This document shows, one piece after another, positions 7,839 through 14,172 of a stretch of 19,970 nt of DNA; within the stretch, counting starts at the first letter, position 1, and each line of letters starts with the position of its first letter. Origin of the DNA: JAATFY01 sp049276515 (GTDB taxonomy: Bacteria > Pseudomonadota > Alphaproteobacteria > UBA9219); NCBI GenBank assembly GCA_049276515.1, contig JBASWO010000135.1:1-19970 (forward strand), in the 5' to 3' direction. Below the pieces are notes generated by a model. The model did no database searches and was not told the origin of the DNA. It saw only the letters and a program-made list of their open reading frames with translations. The translations under genes and the position numbers were made by a program.

Positions 7839-8423
7839 GCTTTGAATGTTATGATTAAGTAATCGAAGTTTTTCTGCCAAAGCTTTTCGGGCGCGATAAA
7901 CACGTACTTCAATAGCTTTTGCGCTTAATTTCAGAATAACAGCTGCCTCACTATGGGTGTGACCCTGAAGTGCTGTGAGAATAAGTGGTTCTTTCAAATT
8001 TTTAGGTAGGGACGCTATCGCTTGATCAAGTAATAGAAGCTCTTGTTTTTCAATTGTAGCTGTATCCGGCAACGGATTGTTATCGATAAGAGCCAAACCT
8101 ACAAAGCCATCGAGAGGATCGCTATGTGTTAACCAGCGGCGCACGGTTCGGCGGCGCGACCAATCACGGCATTTGTTAAGCGCAATACGGAATAACCAAG
8201 CAGGGAAAGGTTTGCTTTGATCATAATGTTTAAGTCCATGCCAAGCTGCAAGGAAACTTTCCTGCAGGATATCATAGGCTTCGTCGCGATCACCAGCATA
8301 ACGGCGGATAAACCTATAAAGCTGTTCCTTGTACCGCTGCATAAGGTAACCGAAAGCCTCTTTTTCTCCAGCAAGGCAGCGCACCACCAGTTCTGAATCG
8401 CTAGGGTTACTGTGCACGTTCAC
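7827..8423 (-). CDS. ECF-family RNA polymerase sigma factor (CnrH-like)
   Basis: 198 aa. Region 2 is recognisable from about residue 10 to 95 (LVVRCLAGEKEAFGYLMQRY, YDILQESFLAAW, PAWLFRIALNKCRDWSRRR) and region 4 from about 140 to 190 (LPKNLKEPLILTALQG, HSEAAVILKLSAKAIEVRVYRARKAL). Region 3 is absent, as in ECF sigma factors. The start is GTG at 8423, which overlaps the stop of the CnrX-like sensor gene (GTGA), so translation is coupled. Sensor upstream and sigma downstream in one operon matches cnrX-cnrH. It would direct RNA polymerase to metal-response promoters, most plausibly the copper operons here. I could not identify its promoter motif. Confidence 0.93.
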   Translation of the reverse strand: MNVHSNPSDSELVVRCLAGEKEAFGYLMQRYKEQLYRFIRRYAGDRDEAYDILQESFLAAWHGLKHYDQSKPFPAWLFRIALNKCRDWSRRRTVRRWLTHSDPLDGFVGLALIDNNPLPDTATIEKQELLLLDQAIASLPKNLKEPLILTALQGHTHSEAAVILKLSAKAIEVRVYRARKALAEKLRLLNHNIQSLEE

Positions 8424-8863
8424 TGGCTGGCATCGTTAAGTACGGCAGCCACTTCAGCATCAAATTTCTTGGCCTGCTCCGGGGTCAATACTGATCGCAT
8501 CTCAAAGACATGCATCACAGTAAGTTTTTGAAGCGTACCCATTGCCACATGAATATGATCGATTGCAGTTTCAACTTGAGATGAATCTTGATGACCTTCC
8601 CCAATAGCTTTCGCAAGCTCGCGATTAGCAGTACGAATTTTTTCTTCCTTATCTTTACGTTCGTTCGCATATTTCTGCTCGATAATAGCAAGACGCTGCT
8701 CTTGATCAGCATTAAGATTTAAACCTGTATGAACCATATCATGAAGCACAGAAGCCGTTTCATGATGCAAAACAGCATAACGTGCTCCCATCCATCCTGC
8801 GCCGGCGGCAAGAATAACAGCGATACCAACTGTTATAAAATTTCTACAAAGATTGGATTTCAT
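8420..8863 (-). CDS. Periplasmic heavy-metal sensor, CnrX-like (Metal_resist family)
   Basis: 147 aa from ATG 8863, chosen because GAGGAA precedes it. Residues 9-30 form a membrane anchor and the rest is helical and periplasmic. The putative ligands follow the CnrX pattern: His41-xxx-His45 (LHDMVH), Glu62 (IIEQKY), and His118-xxx-Met122 (MHVFEM). In CnrX of Cupriavidus the Ni/Co ligands are His42, His46, Glu63, His119 and Met123, so every position is shifted by one. LTPEQ near the end is also common in the family. It would sense periplasmic metal and release the sigma factor encoded next (overlap GTGA) through a membrane anti-sigma. Whether the signal here is Cu, Ni or Co is unknown. Confidence 0.85.
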   Translation of the reverse strand: MKSNLCRNFITVGIAVILAAGAGWMGARYAVLHHETASVLHDMVHTGLNLNADQEQRLAIIEQKYANERKDKEEKIRTANRELAKAIGEGHQDSSQVETAIDHIHVAMGTLQKLTVMHVFEMRSVLTPEQAKKFDAEVAAVLNDASQ

Positions 8864-8940
8864 GTGATTCCTCAAATGGCAAGATGGGCTACATTATATC
8901 GGTATTTATACGTGGGTGAAGTATTACAAATATCGCTTTT

Positions 8941-8969
8941 TTACATTTAGGTTCCTAGCTTTCTATAAT
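8941..8969 (+). promoter_or_regulatory. Probable sigma-70-type promoter of the Csp gene
   Basis: TTACAT (8941-8946) and TATAAT (8964-8969) are separated by 17 bases, giving a perfect -10 and a 4/6 match at -35. The predicted start near 8976 leaves a very short leader before the Csp ATG at 8990. The divergent sensor/sigma operon starts at 8863 on the other side. Confidence 0.5.
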
Positions 8970-8989
8970 AATTTAAATGGAGGGAAACC

Positions 8990-9343
8990 ATGCATAACAA
9001 ACCAGAAAGCTTACAGGTATGCATTGAAAACTGCGAAGACTGCAGCCGCGAATGCCAAGAAACCTTATTTGGTCATTGTCTGACCAAAGGTGGTCAGCAT
9101 ATTGAAGCCCGACATGTAAAACTCATGACTGATTGCATCGAAATTTGCCAAACCTCGGCCAATTTCATGAAACGCAATTCTGAATTCCATGAAGTCGTTT
9201 GCAATGCCTGCGCTGAACTCTGCGAAGCTTGCGCTAAATCATGTGATGCAATGAATGACGAAACCATGAAACGCTGTGCCGAAGTCTGTCGCCGTTGTGC
9301 AAAAACATGCCGCGATATGGGCAAAGCCAAGAAAGCTGCCTGA
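8990..9343 (+). CDS. Cytosolic four-helix-bundle copper-storage protein (Csp3-like)
   Basis: 117 aa with 16 Cys residues in CxxxC and CxxC spacing along helices: VCIENCEDCSREC (10-22), DCIEIC (48-53), VCNACAELCEACAKSC (70-85) and RCAEVCRRCAKTC (94-106). This is the pattern of the four-helix-bundle copper-storage family (PF03860, Csp1/Csp3), in which inward-facing Cys bind many Cu+ ions. There is no signal peptide, so the protein is cytosolic like Csp3. GGAGGG precedes the ATG by a proper distance. Its place next to a metal-sensing operon and copper genes fits a copper buffer. Confidence 0.92.
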   Translation: MHNKPESLQVCIENCEDCSRECQETLFGHCLTKGGQHIEARHVKLMTDCIEICQTSANFMKRNSEFHEVVCNACAELCEACAKSCDAMNDETMKRCAEVCRRCAKTCRDMGKAKKAA

Positions 9344-9391
9344 TAAAAGACAGTGTGTGCCGACTAAGTATAACTGGGTCGTACTTTAGGG

Positions 9392-9820
9392 TTAGGCTTT
9401 AAGCAGTTTTTTTATTTGAATAGATGAATAAGCCAAATAGCGCGTTTCATCAAAATTGAGCGGTACTTCAATTGCCTGTTTGTAAACATAGGTCGTCAAT
9501 TTACCGAGTTCATCCTGTGAAAGCTTCATTTTGGCTTCCGAGCTAAACTCCATAAGCCATCCAATGATAGAGCCCATAGCCACATCATCAATTGTGCTAG
9601 CGGTTTTCTTATCCATATGGATGCCAGCTATCTCATGTGGCTTTACCTTAAGCGCCTTGGCGATTTTAAGAACCCACTCCATTGTTAATGGCGACTTCTT
9701 ATTGAGAATGCGGCTCATATGGGCGCGGCTTGTGCCGATCTGATCGGCCAGCCAAATAGGCTTCTTCCCCTTTTTGGAGAGAAGCAATTTTAAGCGGTCT
9801 GGTGGAATAGCAGTTTTCAT
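9392..9820 (-). CDS. XRE-family transcriptional regulator
   Basis: 142 aa. The N-terminal domain (about 8-65) is a Cro/CI-type helix-turn-helix: KPIWLADQIGTSRAHMSRIL contains the two DNA-binding helices, and PLTMEWVLKIAKALKVKPHEI completes the five-helix fold. The C-terminal part (70-142) is helical with no domain I recognise and probably serves dimerization. The gene is read away from the mobilization genes. Three GTTACA-type half-sites lie 41-70 bases upstream of its start and recur ahead of two other units, so it is probably an autoregulated repressor of the mobile module. The RBS is weak. Confidence 0.85.
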   Translation of the reverse strand: MKTAIPPDRLKLLLSKKGKKPIWLADQIGTSRAHMSRILNKKSPLTMEWVLKIAKALKVKPHEIAGIHMDKKTASTIDDVAMGSIIGWLMEFSSEAKMKLSQDELGKLTTYVYKQAIEVPLNFDETRYLAYSSIQIKKLLKA

Positions 9821-9860
9821 AATGTGGTTTTAGCTTGAAACTATTTGATAGTCACTAATT

Positions 9861-9889
9861 GTTACATGGTTAATGTAAATAAATGTAAC
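9861..9889. promoter_or_regulatory. Candidate XRE operator upstream of xre
   Basis: GTTACA (9861-9866) faces TGTAAA (9874-9879) with a 7-base spacer, and a further TGTAAC follows at 9884-9889. Together they make three half-sites within 41-70 bases upstream of the xre start. The same half-site and the same 7-base spacing recur at 10838-10856. Confidence 0.5.
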
Positions 9890-10087
9890 ACCTAAGATAG
9901 GCAGTGATTATCATCAAAAGAGATAAAAACAATAATAAGAATATTGAAAAACATTCTTTTTACTTTGAGATTTAACCTTAATGGCTGTTACCAATAATTG
10001 GCTGTTAACTACACTTTCGAGTTGCATTTTCAAATATACCATGCGATGCATGCTGCAAGTGCTAACTAGAAAATCATTTTAGTACGA

Positions 10088-10106
10088 CCAATCCCAAGGT
10101 GATTGG
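10088..10106. repeat. Perfect inverted repeat, oriT or regulatory candidate
   Basis: CCAATC (10088-10093) and GATTGG (10101-10106) with a 7-base loop. It lies in the large non-coding region ahead of the mobilization genes. Short dyads next to a nick site are typical of oriT, but no known nic consensus is recognised. Confidence 0.3.
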
Positions 10107-10216
10107 CCGGAGACAGAGGCAAGATATTTTAAATTGCCCGTGAAGTTTCATTGTCGGCCAGTTACGCGCCTGCATGGTGCAGACACGATAACTCTGGTGT
10201 TATTGTTGGGTTGGTT

Positions 10217-10233
10217 ATTACATGGTTTGTAAT
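10217..10233. promoter_or_regulatory. Candidate operator upstream of the 163-aa gene
   Basis: ATTACA (10217-10222) and TGTAAT (10228-10233) form a perfect 6-bp dyad around TGGTT. The core TTACATGGTT is identical to the left half of the xre operator (9862-9871). It lies about 90 bases ahead of the ATG at 10322. Confidence 0.4.
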
Positions 10234-10321
10234 AGTGCGTCCGCGTTATCATTAGAACATTGTGTCAAATTCTTGACCGATCTGAAGCGTCACCTCTGTC
10301 TCGGAATGAGCGAGGTTATGC

Positions 10322-10813
10322 ATGTCTAAGAAAATCAGCAAAAAAACCAAGTTATCCAACTATACCAAGGGTATTGATGTAACCAAGGAACGGCAGAAAC
10401 AGAATGGCGGCGTATCTGTCGAAGCCATTCACGAGAGAATAAATGATAAGACCTATACCAGACGACACCGCGCTCGTTTTGAGTGCGCCCTTGATGGTTA
10501 TCTTTGGTACGGAAAGATCAATCAAAGTGAATATGAAGCTGGATTGAAGTACCGGAGGGCCTATCTTCGCTATGTGATGAATGTCAGAGTTGATGATTAC
10601 GGCGCTGGCTCACATGGCAGCTATGATATGGCGCTCCTTACCCCCATTATCAGCCAAGAAATTCTTCGTGATGCCGCCAGTGTCCTCACAAAAGCCCAAC
10701 GCAAGATTGTCTTGCATGTCTGTGGTGACGATTTTAGGGCAGGCAACGGCGATAAGATAGAAACCCTGCAAAGAGGCTTAGCCGTATTAGCTAAACATTG
10801 GAATATTTTATAA
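10322..10813 (+). CDS. Unknown 163-aa protein of the mobile element
   Basis: Good start: GAGG lies seven bases before the ATG. The N-terminus is Lys-rich (MSKKISKKTKLSNYTKG). A middle part, RHRARFECALDGYLWYGKI...YEAGLKYRRAYL, and the end, LTKAQRKIVLHVCGDD...LQRGLAVLAKHW, look helical and faintly recall the DUF6456-type domains of alphaproteobacterial phage and plasmid proteins, but I would not assign it. There are no membrane segments, so it should be cytosolic, and the basic N-terminus suggests nucleic-acid contact. It stands alone between two operator-like dyads, codirectional with the mob genes, and may be a replication or relaxosome accessory factor. That role is inference. Confidence 0.75.
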   Translation: MSKKISKKTKLSNYTKGIDVTKERQKQNGGVSVEAIHERINDKTYTRRHRARFECALDGYLWYGKINQSEYEAGLKYRRAYLRYVMNVRVDDYGAGSHGSYDMALLTPIISQEILRDAASVLTKAQRKIVLHVCGDDFRAGNGDKIETLQRGLAVLAKHWNIL

Positions 10814-10827
10814 GGTTAAAGAAGTGT

Positions 10828-10856
10828 TGTTACATTTGTTACATAATTATTGTAAC
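10828..10856. promoter_or_regulatory. Candidate XRE operator at the mob promoter
   Basis: TGTTACAT occurs twice (10828-10835, 10837-10844), and the second copy pairs with TGTAAC (10851-10856): GTTACA, 7-base spacer, TGTAAC. The dyad ends six bases before the -35 box at 10863, so a bound regulator would sit against RNA polymerase. Confidence 0.5.
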
Positions 10857-10862
10857 TTTTAG

Positions 10863-10891
10863 TTGACAATCCCTCATTTAGCCCCTATACT
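10863..10891 (+). promoter_or_regulatory. Strong sigma-70 promoter
   Basis: TTGACA (10863-10868), 17-base spacer, TATACT (10886-10891): a perfect -35 and a 5/6 -10 at ideal spacing. Transcription should begin near 10898, reading toward the mobilization genes. It is flanked upstream by the GTTACA/TGTAAC dyad. Confidence 0.75.
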
Positions 10892-10897
10892 TCAGCT

Positions 10898-10963
10898 ATC
10901 GTTGCAATTCGTGTGACGAAAGCAGATGACAAAAGGCGCTCGGTACTTCCGGCGCCTTTTTTG
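10898..10963 (+). ncRNA. Possible ~65-nt small RNA or leader transcript
   Basis: Bounded by the strong promoter at 10863-10891 and the hairpin with U-tract at 10931-10963, with no start codon plus RBS between them. It may be a free small RNA or the prematurely terminated leader of the mob operon. It matches no RNA family I know. Confidence 0.4.
10931..10963 (+). terminator. Rho-independent terminator or attenuator hairpin
   Basis: AAAAGGCGC (10931-10939) pairs with GCGCCTTTT (10952-10960). The loop can pair further (CGG 10941-10943 with CCG 10949-10951), and six T residues follow from 10957. It lies only about 35 bases after the predicted start of transcription and 140 bases before the first mob-operon gene, so it would give a transcript of about 65 nt or act as an attenuator. 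Confidence 0.75.
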
Positions 10964-11100
10964 TTTCTGCGCACAGAACCAGCCCTTACAAAACCAGTAA
11001 TGACCTGAATACGGCGGCCCGTTAGCACTCCCGCGACAGTATCAGCATGGATTGCTGCGCCTTTTGTCTGGGCTGGTTCGCCCATTTCAAAGGAGAGCTA

Positions 11101-11553
11101 ATGAAGCATTTTTCTCACATTATGATGGTTGGGGGCTTGTTATTAGCCTGCCAAGCCCATGCCCAGCAGATCGGCCAATCCTGTCCGGCCAGCGATATGG
11201 TCAGGACTGTTAAATCCGTCGTAGCCACACAAGGCGTTATCCAATGCATCCCCGATGAGGCTGGTAATTACTTCTGGCAACCCATGGGCGCAGGTGTCGC
11301 CCGTTATGATGGTAGTGCTATTTGTAATACGGCGGGTGCCTTGCGCTGGAATGGTAGTGCCATCCAATTCTGTGACGGCACAACGTGGCAATCCATTGGT
11401 GGTGGCACGACCCTCGTTGTAGGTGGCTGCCAGTTTACTTTCTCGGATTGTCCGGTTGGATACCGCGTTACATCCTATTTTAGCCCGGGTACGTACAATT
11501 GCTGTGACCGTTGCGGCAATCCCTCTTGGAAATACACAGTGTGTTCCCAATGA
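11101..11553 (+). CDS. Secreted Cys-rich protein with WNGS/DGTTW repeats
   Basis: 150 aa from ATG 11101, preceded by GGAGAG; the in-frame extension to 11047 has no such signal. The signal peptide is MKHFSHIMMVGGLLLACQAH (1-20) with cleavage near AHAQQ. About ten Cys remain in the mature chain. The middle contains a repeated motif, ARYDGSAIC then LRWNGSAIQFCDGTTW, of the type seen in surface or pilin-like proteins. The C-terminal part has DCPVGYRV and NCCDRCG. Disulfides in the envelope are likely. It is the first gene of the string leading to mobC and the relaxase, so a role in cell contact or surface exclusion is possible, but I do not recognise a family. Confidence 0.8.
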   Translation: MKHFSHIMMVGGLLLACQAHAQQIGQSCPASDMVRTVKSVVATQGVIQCIPDEAGNYFWQPMGAGVARYDGSAICNTAGALRWNGSAIQFCDGTTWQSIGGGTTLVVGGCQFTFSDCPVGYRVTSYFSPGTYNCCDRCGNPSWKYTVCSQ

Positions 11554-11831
11554 GCTGGCTGGAACTCTTTAAAGGTGTTGGCATCATTTATGCCGTCGCT
11601 TATCTGCTGTCAGCTTTAGCAGCTCACGCAGAAGAACAGCCACGTTTAGCAACCATTGCTGATTGCCCTGCAGGTTATGTCCTTGGCGTTACGGAGACAG
11701 ATCAACCACAGCTCATGGCCAAAACTCCTTCGGCCAATCCCAGTGATCAAACTGCAGAAGCTAAAGAAACCAGCGAAGCCCCAAAGCGCTTTGTCACGGG
11801 TTGCGTTCCAAAACCTATTTCAAACAAGTGA
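11550..11831 (+). CDS. Small exported or membrane-anchored protein with DCPAGY motif
   Basis: 93 aa. The ATG at 11550 overlaps the previous stop (ATGA), showing translational coupling. Residues 5-27 (ELFKGVGIIYAVAYLLSALA) form a signal peptide or anchor ending AHAEE. The rest is polar and Pro/Ser/Glu-rich, with two Cys: IADCPAGYVLGV and VTGCVPKP. DCPAGY resembles DCPVGY in the protein encoded just upstream, which suggests a shared fold fragment or partnership in the envelope. The function is unknown. Confidence 0.7.
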   Translation: MSWLELFKGVGIIYAVAYLLSALAAHAEEQPRLATIADCPAGYVLGVTETDQPQLMAKTPSANPSDQTAEAKETSEAPKRFVTGCVPKPISNK

Positions 11832-11838
11832 GGATAGT

Positions 11839-12270
11839 ATGATCAATAAGCCACCCATTCCTTTTGCTAAAGAACCCATATTTGTTGATTGGCGCAGACC
11901 CGACATTGGCGGCATCCGTGTATCGGCTTGGACGGATGCCAGCGGCAATCCCTATATCGGCATCTTCACCTTGAGCCGTGAAGGCAAACCAAATGGCATT
12001 CCTTGCTGGTACGAAAGACAACGCTTTATGTCCTATGTAGTGATTGGCTTTGATAGCAATGAGAAGCCTGTGAAAGTGTTTCTCGATGCTGAAGTGACTT
12101 ATCGCGGCGTTCAGGCATCATTACAACTGCCTTGGGAACCAACCAACGAGTTTTTCTATCACCGCCGTTTGTTTGCACGGTGGGATAGTGAAGCGCCCTC
12201 AATGGGTTTCTTTGCCAACCCATCAAATGATATGGCGGGCGCTAACTATATCCTGTCGGAGACAGCCTAA
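11839..12270 (+). CDS. Unknown 143-aa protein of the mob operon
   Basis: Starts at ATG 11839 behind GAGGAT. It has no signal peptide or membrane helix. It is rich in aromatic residues (WRRPDIGG, CWYERQRF, FFYHRRLFARW) and reads as a mixed alpha/beta soluble protein. Its stop codon overlaps the mobC start by one base (TAATG). The position between two secreted proteins and the relaxosome genes suggests a cytosolic accessory of mobilization. I do not recognise a domain. Confidence 0.7.
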   Translation: MINKPPIPFAKEPIFVDWRRPDIGGIRVSAWTDASGNPYIGIFTLSREGKPNGIPCWYERQRFMSYVVIGFDSNEKPVKVFLDAEVTYRGVQASLQLPWEPTNEFFYHRRLFARWDSEAPSMGFFANPSNDMAGANYILSETA

Positions 12271-12731
12271 TGACAAGTACGGTTCTCCAAGATTGGCGGG
12301 ATAACTGCCATTTTTTAAAAACGAACCGTACGCAAGTTGAGACTTTGGTAGTACCGCAAGCGGCACTACCAAATTCCAGCGGGCTAAAGCCCAAGAAGAA
12401 ACGGGAAAGTCCAACCAATATTAGGTTCACGGCAGAAGAGAAAGAGATCGTTCGGCAAAAGGCAAAGCAAGCCGAAATGTCTATCAGTGCTTTGATCAAA
12501 ACCCTTGTGCTTGGAAGTAACCATGACCCGCATCTTCGCCGTGCGTTCTTGCTGCTTAATAGGGAACTGACGGCACAGGGCCGTAACCTCAATCAGATTG
12601 CCAAGCATTTGAACGGAGGGTTTATAAGCCCAGCTGAAAGCTTGCCGCTGTTGGAAACTATACGTGTGCCTTTGTTGGATACACTTAATACCGTGAAACT
12701 GCTTTTGGCCCGTAACAATCCGCAGCCTTGA
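12270..12731 (+). CDS. mobC: MobC-like relaxosome accessory protein
   Basis: 153 aa. After a Lys-rich N-terminal third, residues 48-80 (PTNIRFTAEEKEIVRQKAKQ, MSISALIKTLVLG) match a ribbon-helix-helix domain. The segment LNRELTAQGRNLNQIAKHLN (about 97-116) is the signature of the bacterial mobilization family MobC (PF05713). MobC binds oriT and helps the relaxase open the strands. The last codons overlap the relaxase start (TTGA), which supports co-translation. Little else it could be. Confidence 0.85.
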   Translation: MTSTVLQDWRDNCHFLKTNRTQVETLVVPQAALPNSSGLKPKKKRESPTNIRFTAEEKEIVRQKAKQAEMSISALIKTLVLGSNHDPHLRRAFLLLNRELTAQGRNLNQIAKHLNGGFISPAESLPLLETIRVPLLDTLNTVKLLLARNNPQP

Positions 12732-13564
12732 TCATCAAAAGCCATATTAGGGGCGGCTTCAGATCAGCTGCCGATTACCTTAAGTCCCAAGGCTTAAATG
12801 AGAAAATAAGAACGGTTGATATCAGCGATCCTGATGCCAAGACACTGGATGAGGCCTTTCAGAATATGTGGGCCGTGGCGAGCAATACAAAAGCCAGAAA
12901 GCCTTTGCATCACATCAGCATTAATCCTTTCAAAGATGAGCGCCTTACCGACAAGCAAGTTCTCAAGATCGTTGAACGATGTGAACAGAAATACGGCTAT
13001 TCGCCCAACGAACACCAAAGGGTCATCGTTGAGCATATCAAGGACGGACGGCAGCATTTTCATGTGATGTGGAACCGCGTGAGCCTTAAAACAGGTAAAG
13101 CTGTTTGGCCTGGCCATCACTGGAATAAGTCCAAACAGGTCGCTCGCGAAATGGAAAAAGAGCTGGGCCTTAAGCGCGTCATACCGAAACGTATAAAACG
13201 CGCTCGATTTGGTGCCGTCCGTCACGACAGGAAACCAAAGCAAGCCAGACGCTATGAAAATTTATCGCCAGAGCCTGTTCAACGGTTCAAGAAACAGCAT
13301 GAAGATAAAACAACTAAGCTAAAAACGACCAATCTTAGGCTGATGGGCTTTAGGTTACCGCCCAAACATGCCTTCTATCCAGCTATGCGAGCTGTCACAA
13401 AGCGGCGCAGACGAATAGATGAGAATATTCCCGACAGTGAAAAGCTGCCCTTCAAACGTCCCGAATGGGAAAGCGCTCAAATCATCGCATGGGCCTTTGA
13501 GAATGGCCGTTTGGATATTTTAGCTCAATACGGCTTCGACTTTTCAACTGACATCGATCTTTAG
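12728..13564 (+). CDS. mobA: Relaxase / mobilization nuclease
   Basis: 278 aa if started at TTG 12728, which overlaps the mobC stop (TTGA) and gives a natural N-terminus MIIKSHIRGGFRSAADYL. Candidate catalytic Tyr is Y17 (AADYLKSQG). PLHHISINPFKDE (59-71) is the second conserved block, and EHIKDGRQHFHVMWNRV (102-118) has the metal-binding His pair (H110, H112) of motif III. These are features of the MobA/VirD2 relaxase fold (PF03432), the enzyme that nicks one strand at oriT and stays bound to it. The C-terminal 150 residues are very basic. There is no helicase or primase domain, and the length is short, as in small mobilizable elements. No type IV secretion genes are in the window. Confidence 0.85.
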   Translation: MIIKSHIRGGFRSAADYLKSQGLNEKIRTVDISDPDAKTLDEAFQNMWAVASNTKARKPLHHISINPFKDERLTDKQVLKIVERCEQKYGYSPNEHQRVIVEHIKDGRQHFHVMWNRVSLKTGKAVWPGHHWNKSKQVAREMEKELGLKRVIPKRIKRARFGAVRHDRKPKQARRYENLSPEPVQRFKKQHEDKTTKLKTTNLRLMGFRLPPKHAFYPAMRAVTKRRRRIDENIPDSEKLPFKRPEWESAQIIAWAFENGRLDILAQYGFDFSTDIDL

Positions 13565-13627
13565 AAATCACTGGCACGACCAGTCGATAGCCTATGCATG
13601 TTGCGGAGGCTCACATATGAGGAGTTC

Positions 13628-13750
13628 ATGAAAAAGAAACCTAAAAAACAAAAGCCATGTTGCAAGAAATTGGCACGACGGCCATCACGCGCCAAGAAAA
13701 CCTGTTCCTTTGGTGGGTATTTCAAATTATTCATTCGTCGTTGGAGGTAA
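13628..13750 (+). CDS. Tiny basic Cys-containing protein (40 aa)
   Basis: Reads MKKKPKKQKPCCKKLARRPS and continues to a C-terminus IRRWR. About half the residues are Lys or Arg, with three Cys. GGAGG (13604-13608) and GAGGAG (13619-13624) lie upstream. A four-codon frame (ATGAGGAGTTCATGA, 13617-13631) overlaps its start. The stop is two bases before the DUF736 gene start, so the order is operon-like. It could be a nucleic-acid-binding peptide or a leader, and it may not be translated at all. Confidence 0.4.
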   Translation: MKKKPKKQKPCCKKLARRPSRAKKTCSFGGYFKLFIRRWR

Positions 13751-13752
13751 TT

Positions 13753-14160
13753 ATGAAGAATATAAAACTTGGAAGATTTATGATCGATAATACCGGAACA
13801 TTGCATGGGCGAATTAATGGCCTCGGCATAGGTTCTGTGAATGTGATTTCAGAAGCAGTAAAAAGTGCAAGCGGTAAAGAATATATCAAGCTTATCGCTG
13901 ACCCCATGGGTGAAGCTTATGAAGTCGGTGCTGCTTTCCTTAAAGAGAAGGATGGATTGGTTTATTATTCAGTTAGCCTAGAGTCACCAGTCTTTCTAAC
14001 GCCACTAAGTGCTGCGTTGTTTCCAGACAAGGATGAGGAAAACATCCTCAATTTGGTTTGGAGTAGAGCGGAGTCAAAAGGCCTTTCAGCTGATGCTGCA
14101 GCAGAGGCTCAAAATCCTCGACGTTTTGTTGGAGCTGGGGCAGCTACAGCAACACTTTGA
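13753..14160 (+). CDS. DUF736-family protein
   Basis: 135 aa from ATG 13753, preceded by GGAGG. MKNIKLGRFMIDNTGTLHGRINGLGI matches the N-terminal IGxF...G...G.I pattern of DUF736 in position and spacing, and YEVGAAFLKEKDGLVYYSVSLESPVF is its second conserved block. DUF736 proteins are common on plasmids and conjugative elements of Alphaproteobacteria, but their role is not known. The C-terminal 35 residues, Ala-rich, extend beyond the core. It closes the mob operon ahead of a strong terminator. Confidence 0.75.
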   Translation: MKNIKLGRFMIDNTGTLHGRINGLGIGSVNVISEAVKSASGKEYIKLIADPMGEAYEVGAAFLKEKDGLVYYSVSLESPVFLTPLSAALFPDKDEENILNLVWSRAESKGLSADAAAEAQNPRRFVGAGAATATL

Positions 14161-14172
14161 TATGTAGGCATT

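Larger units (their letters stand above)
9821..10321. other. 500-base intergenic control region
   Basis: No open frame with an RBS is seen. The stretch holds the xre operator dyads (9861-9889), a perfect CCAATC/GATTGG inverted repeat (10088-10106), a CTGCA/TGCAG repeat close to 10172, and a second operator-like dyad (10217-10233). Length, AT-rich half and repeats would suit a control region, an oriT or a recombination site, but none of these can be proven by reading. Confidence 0.45.

Noticed and set aside
9344..9391. Possible left attachment site between the Csp gene and xre
   Set aside because: The 48 bases were compared by eye with the tRNA-Gly 3' end and show no matching stretch beyond a few bases.
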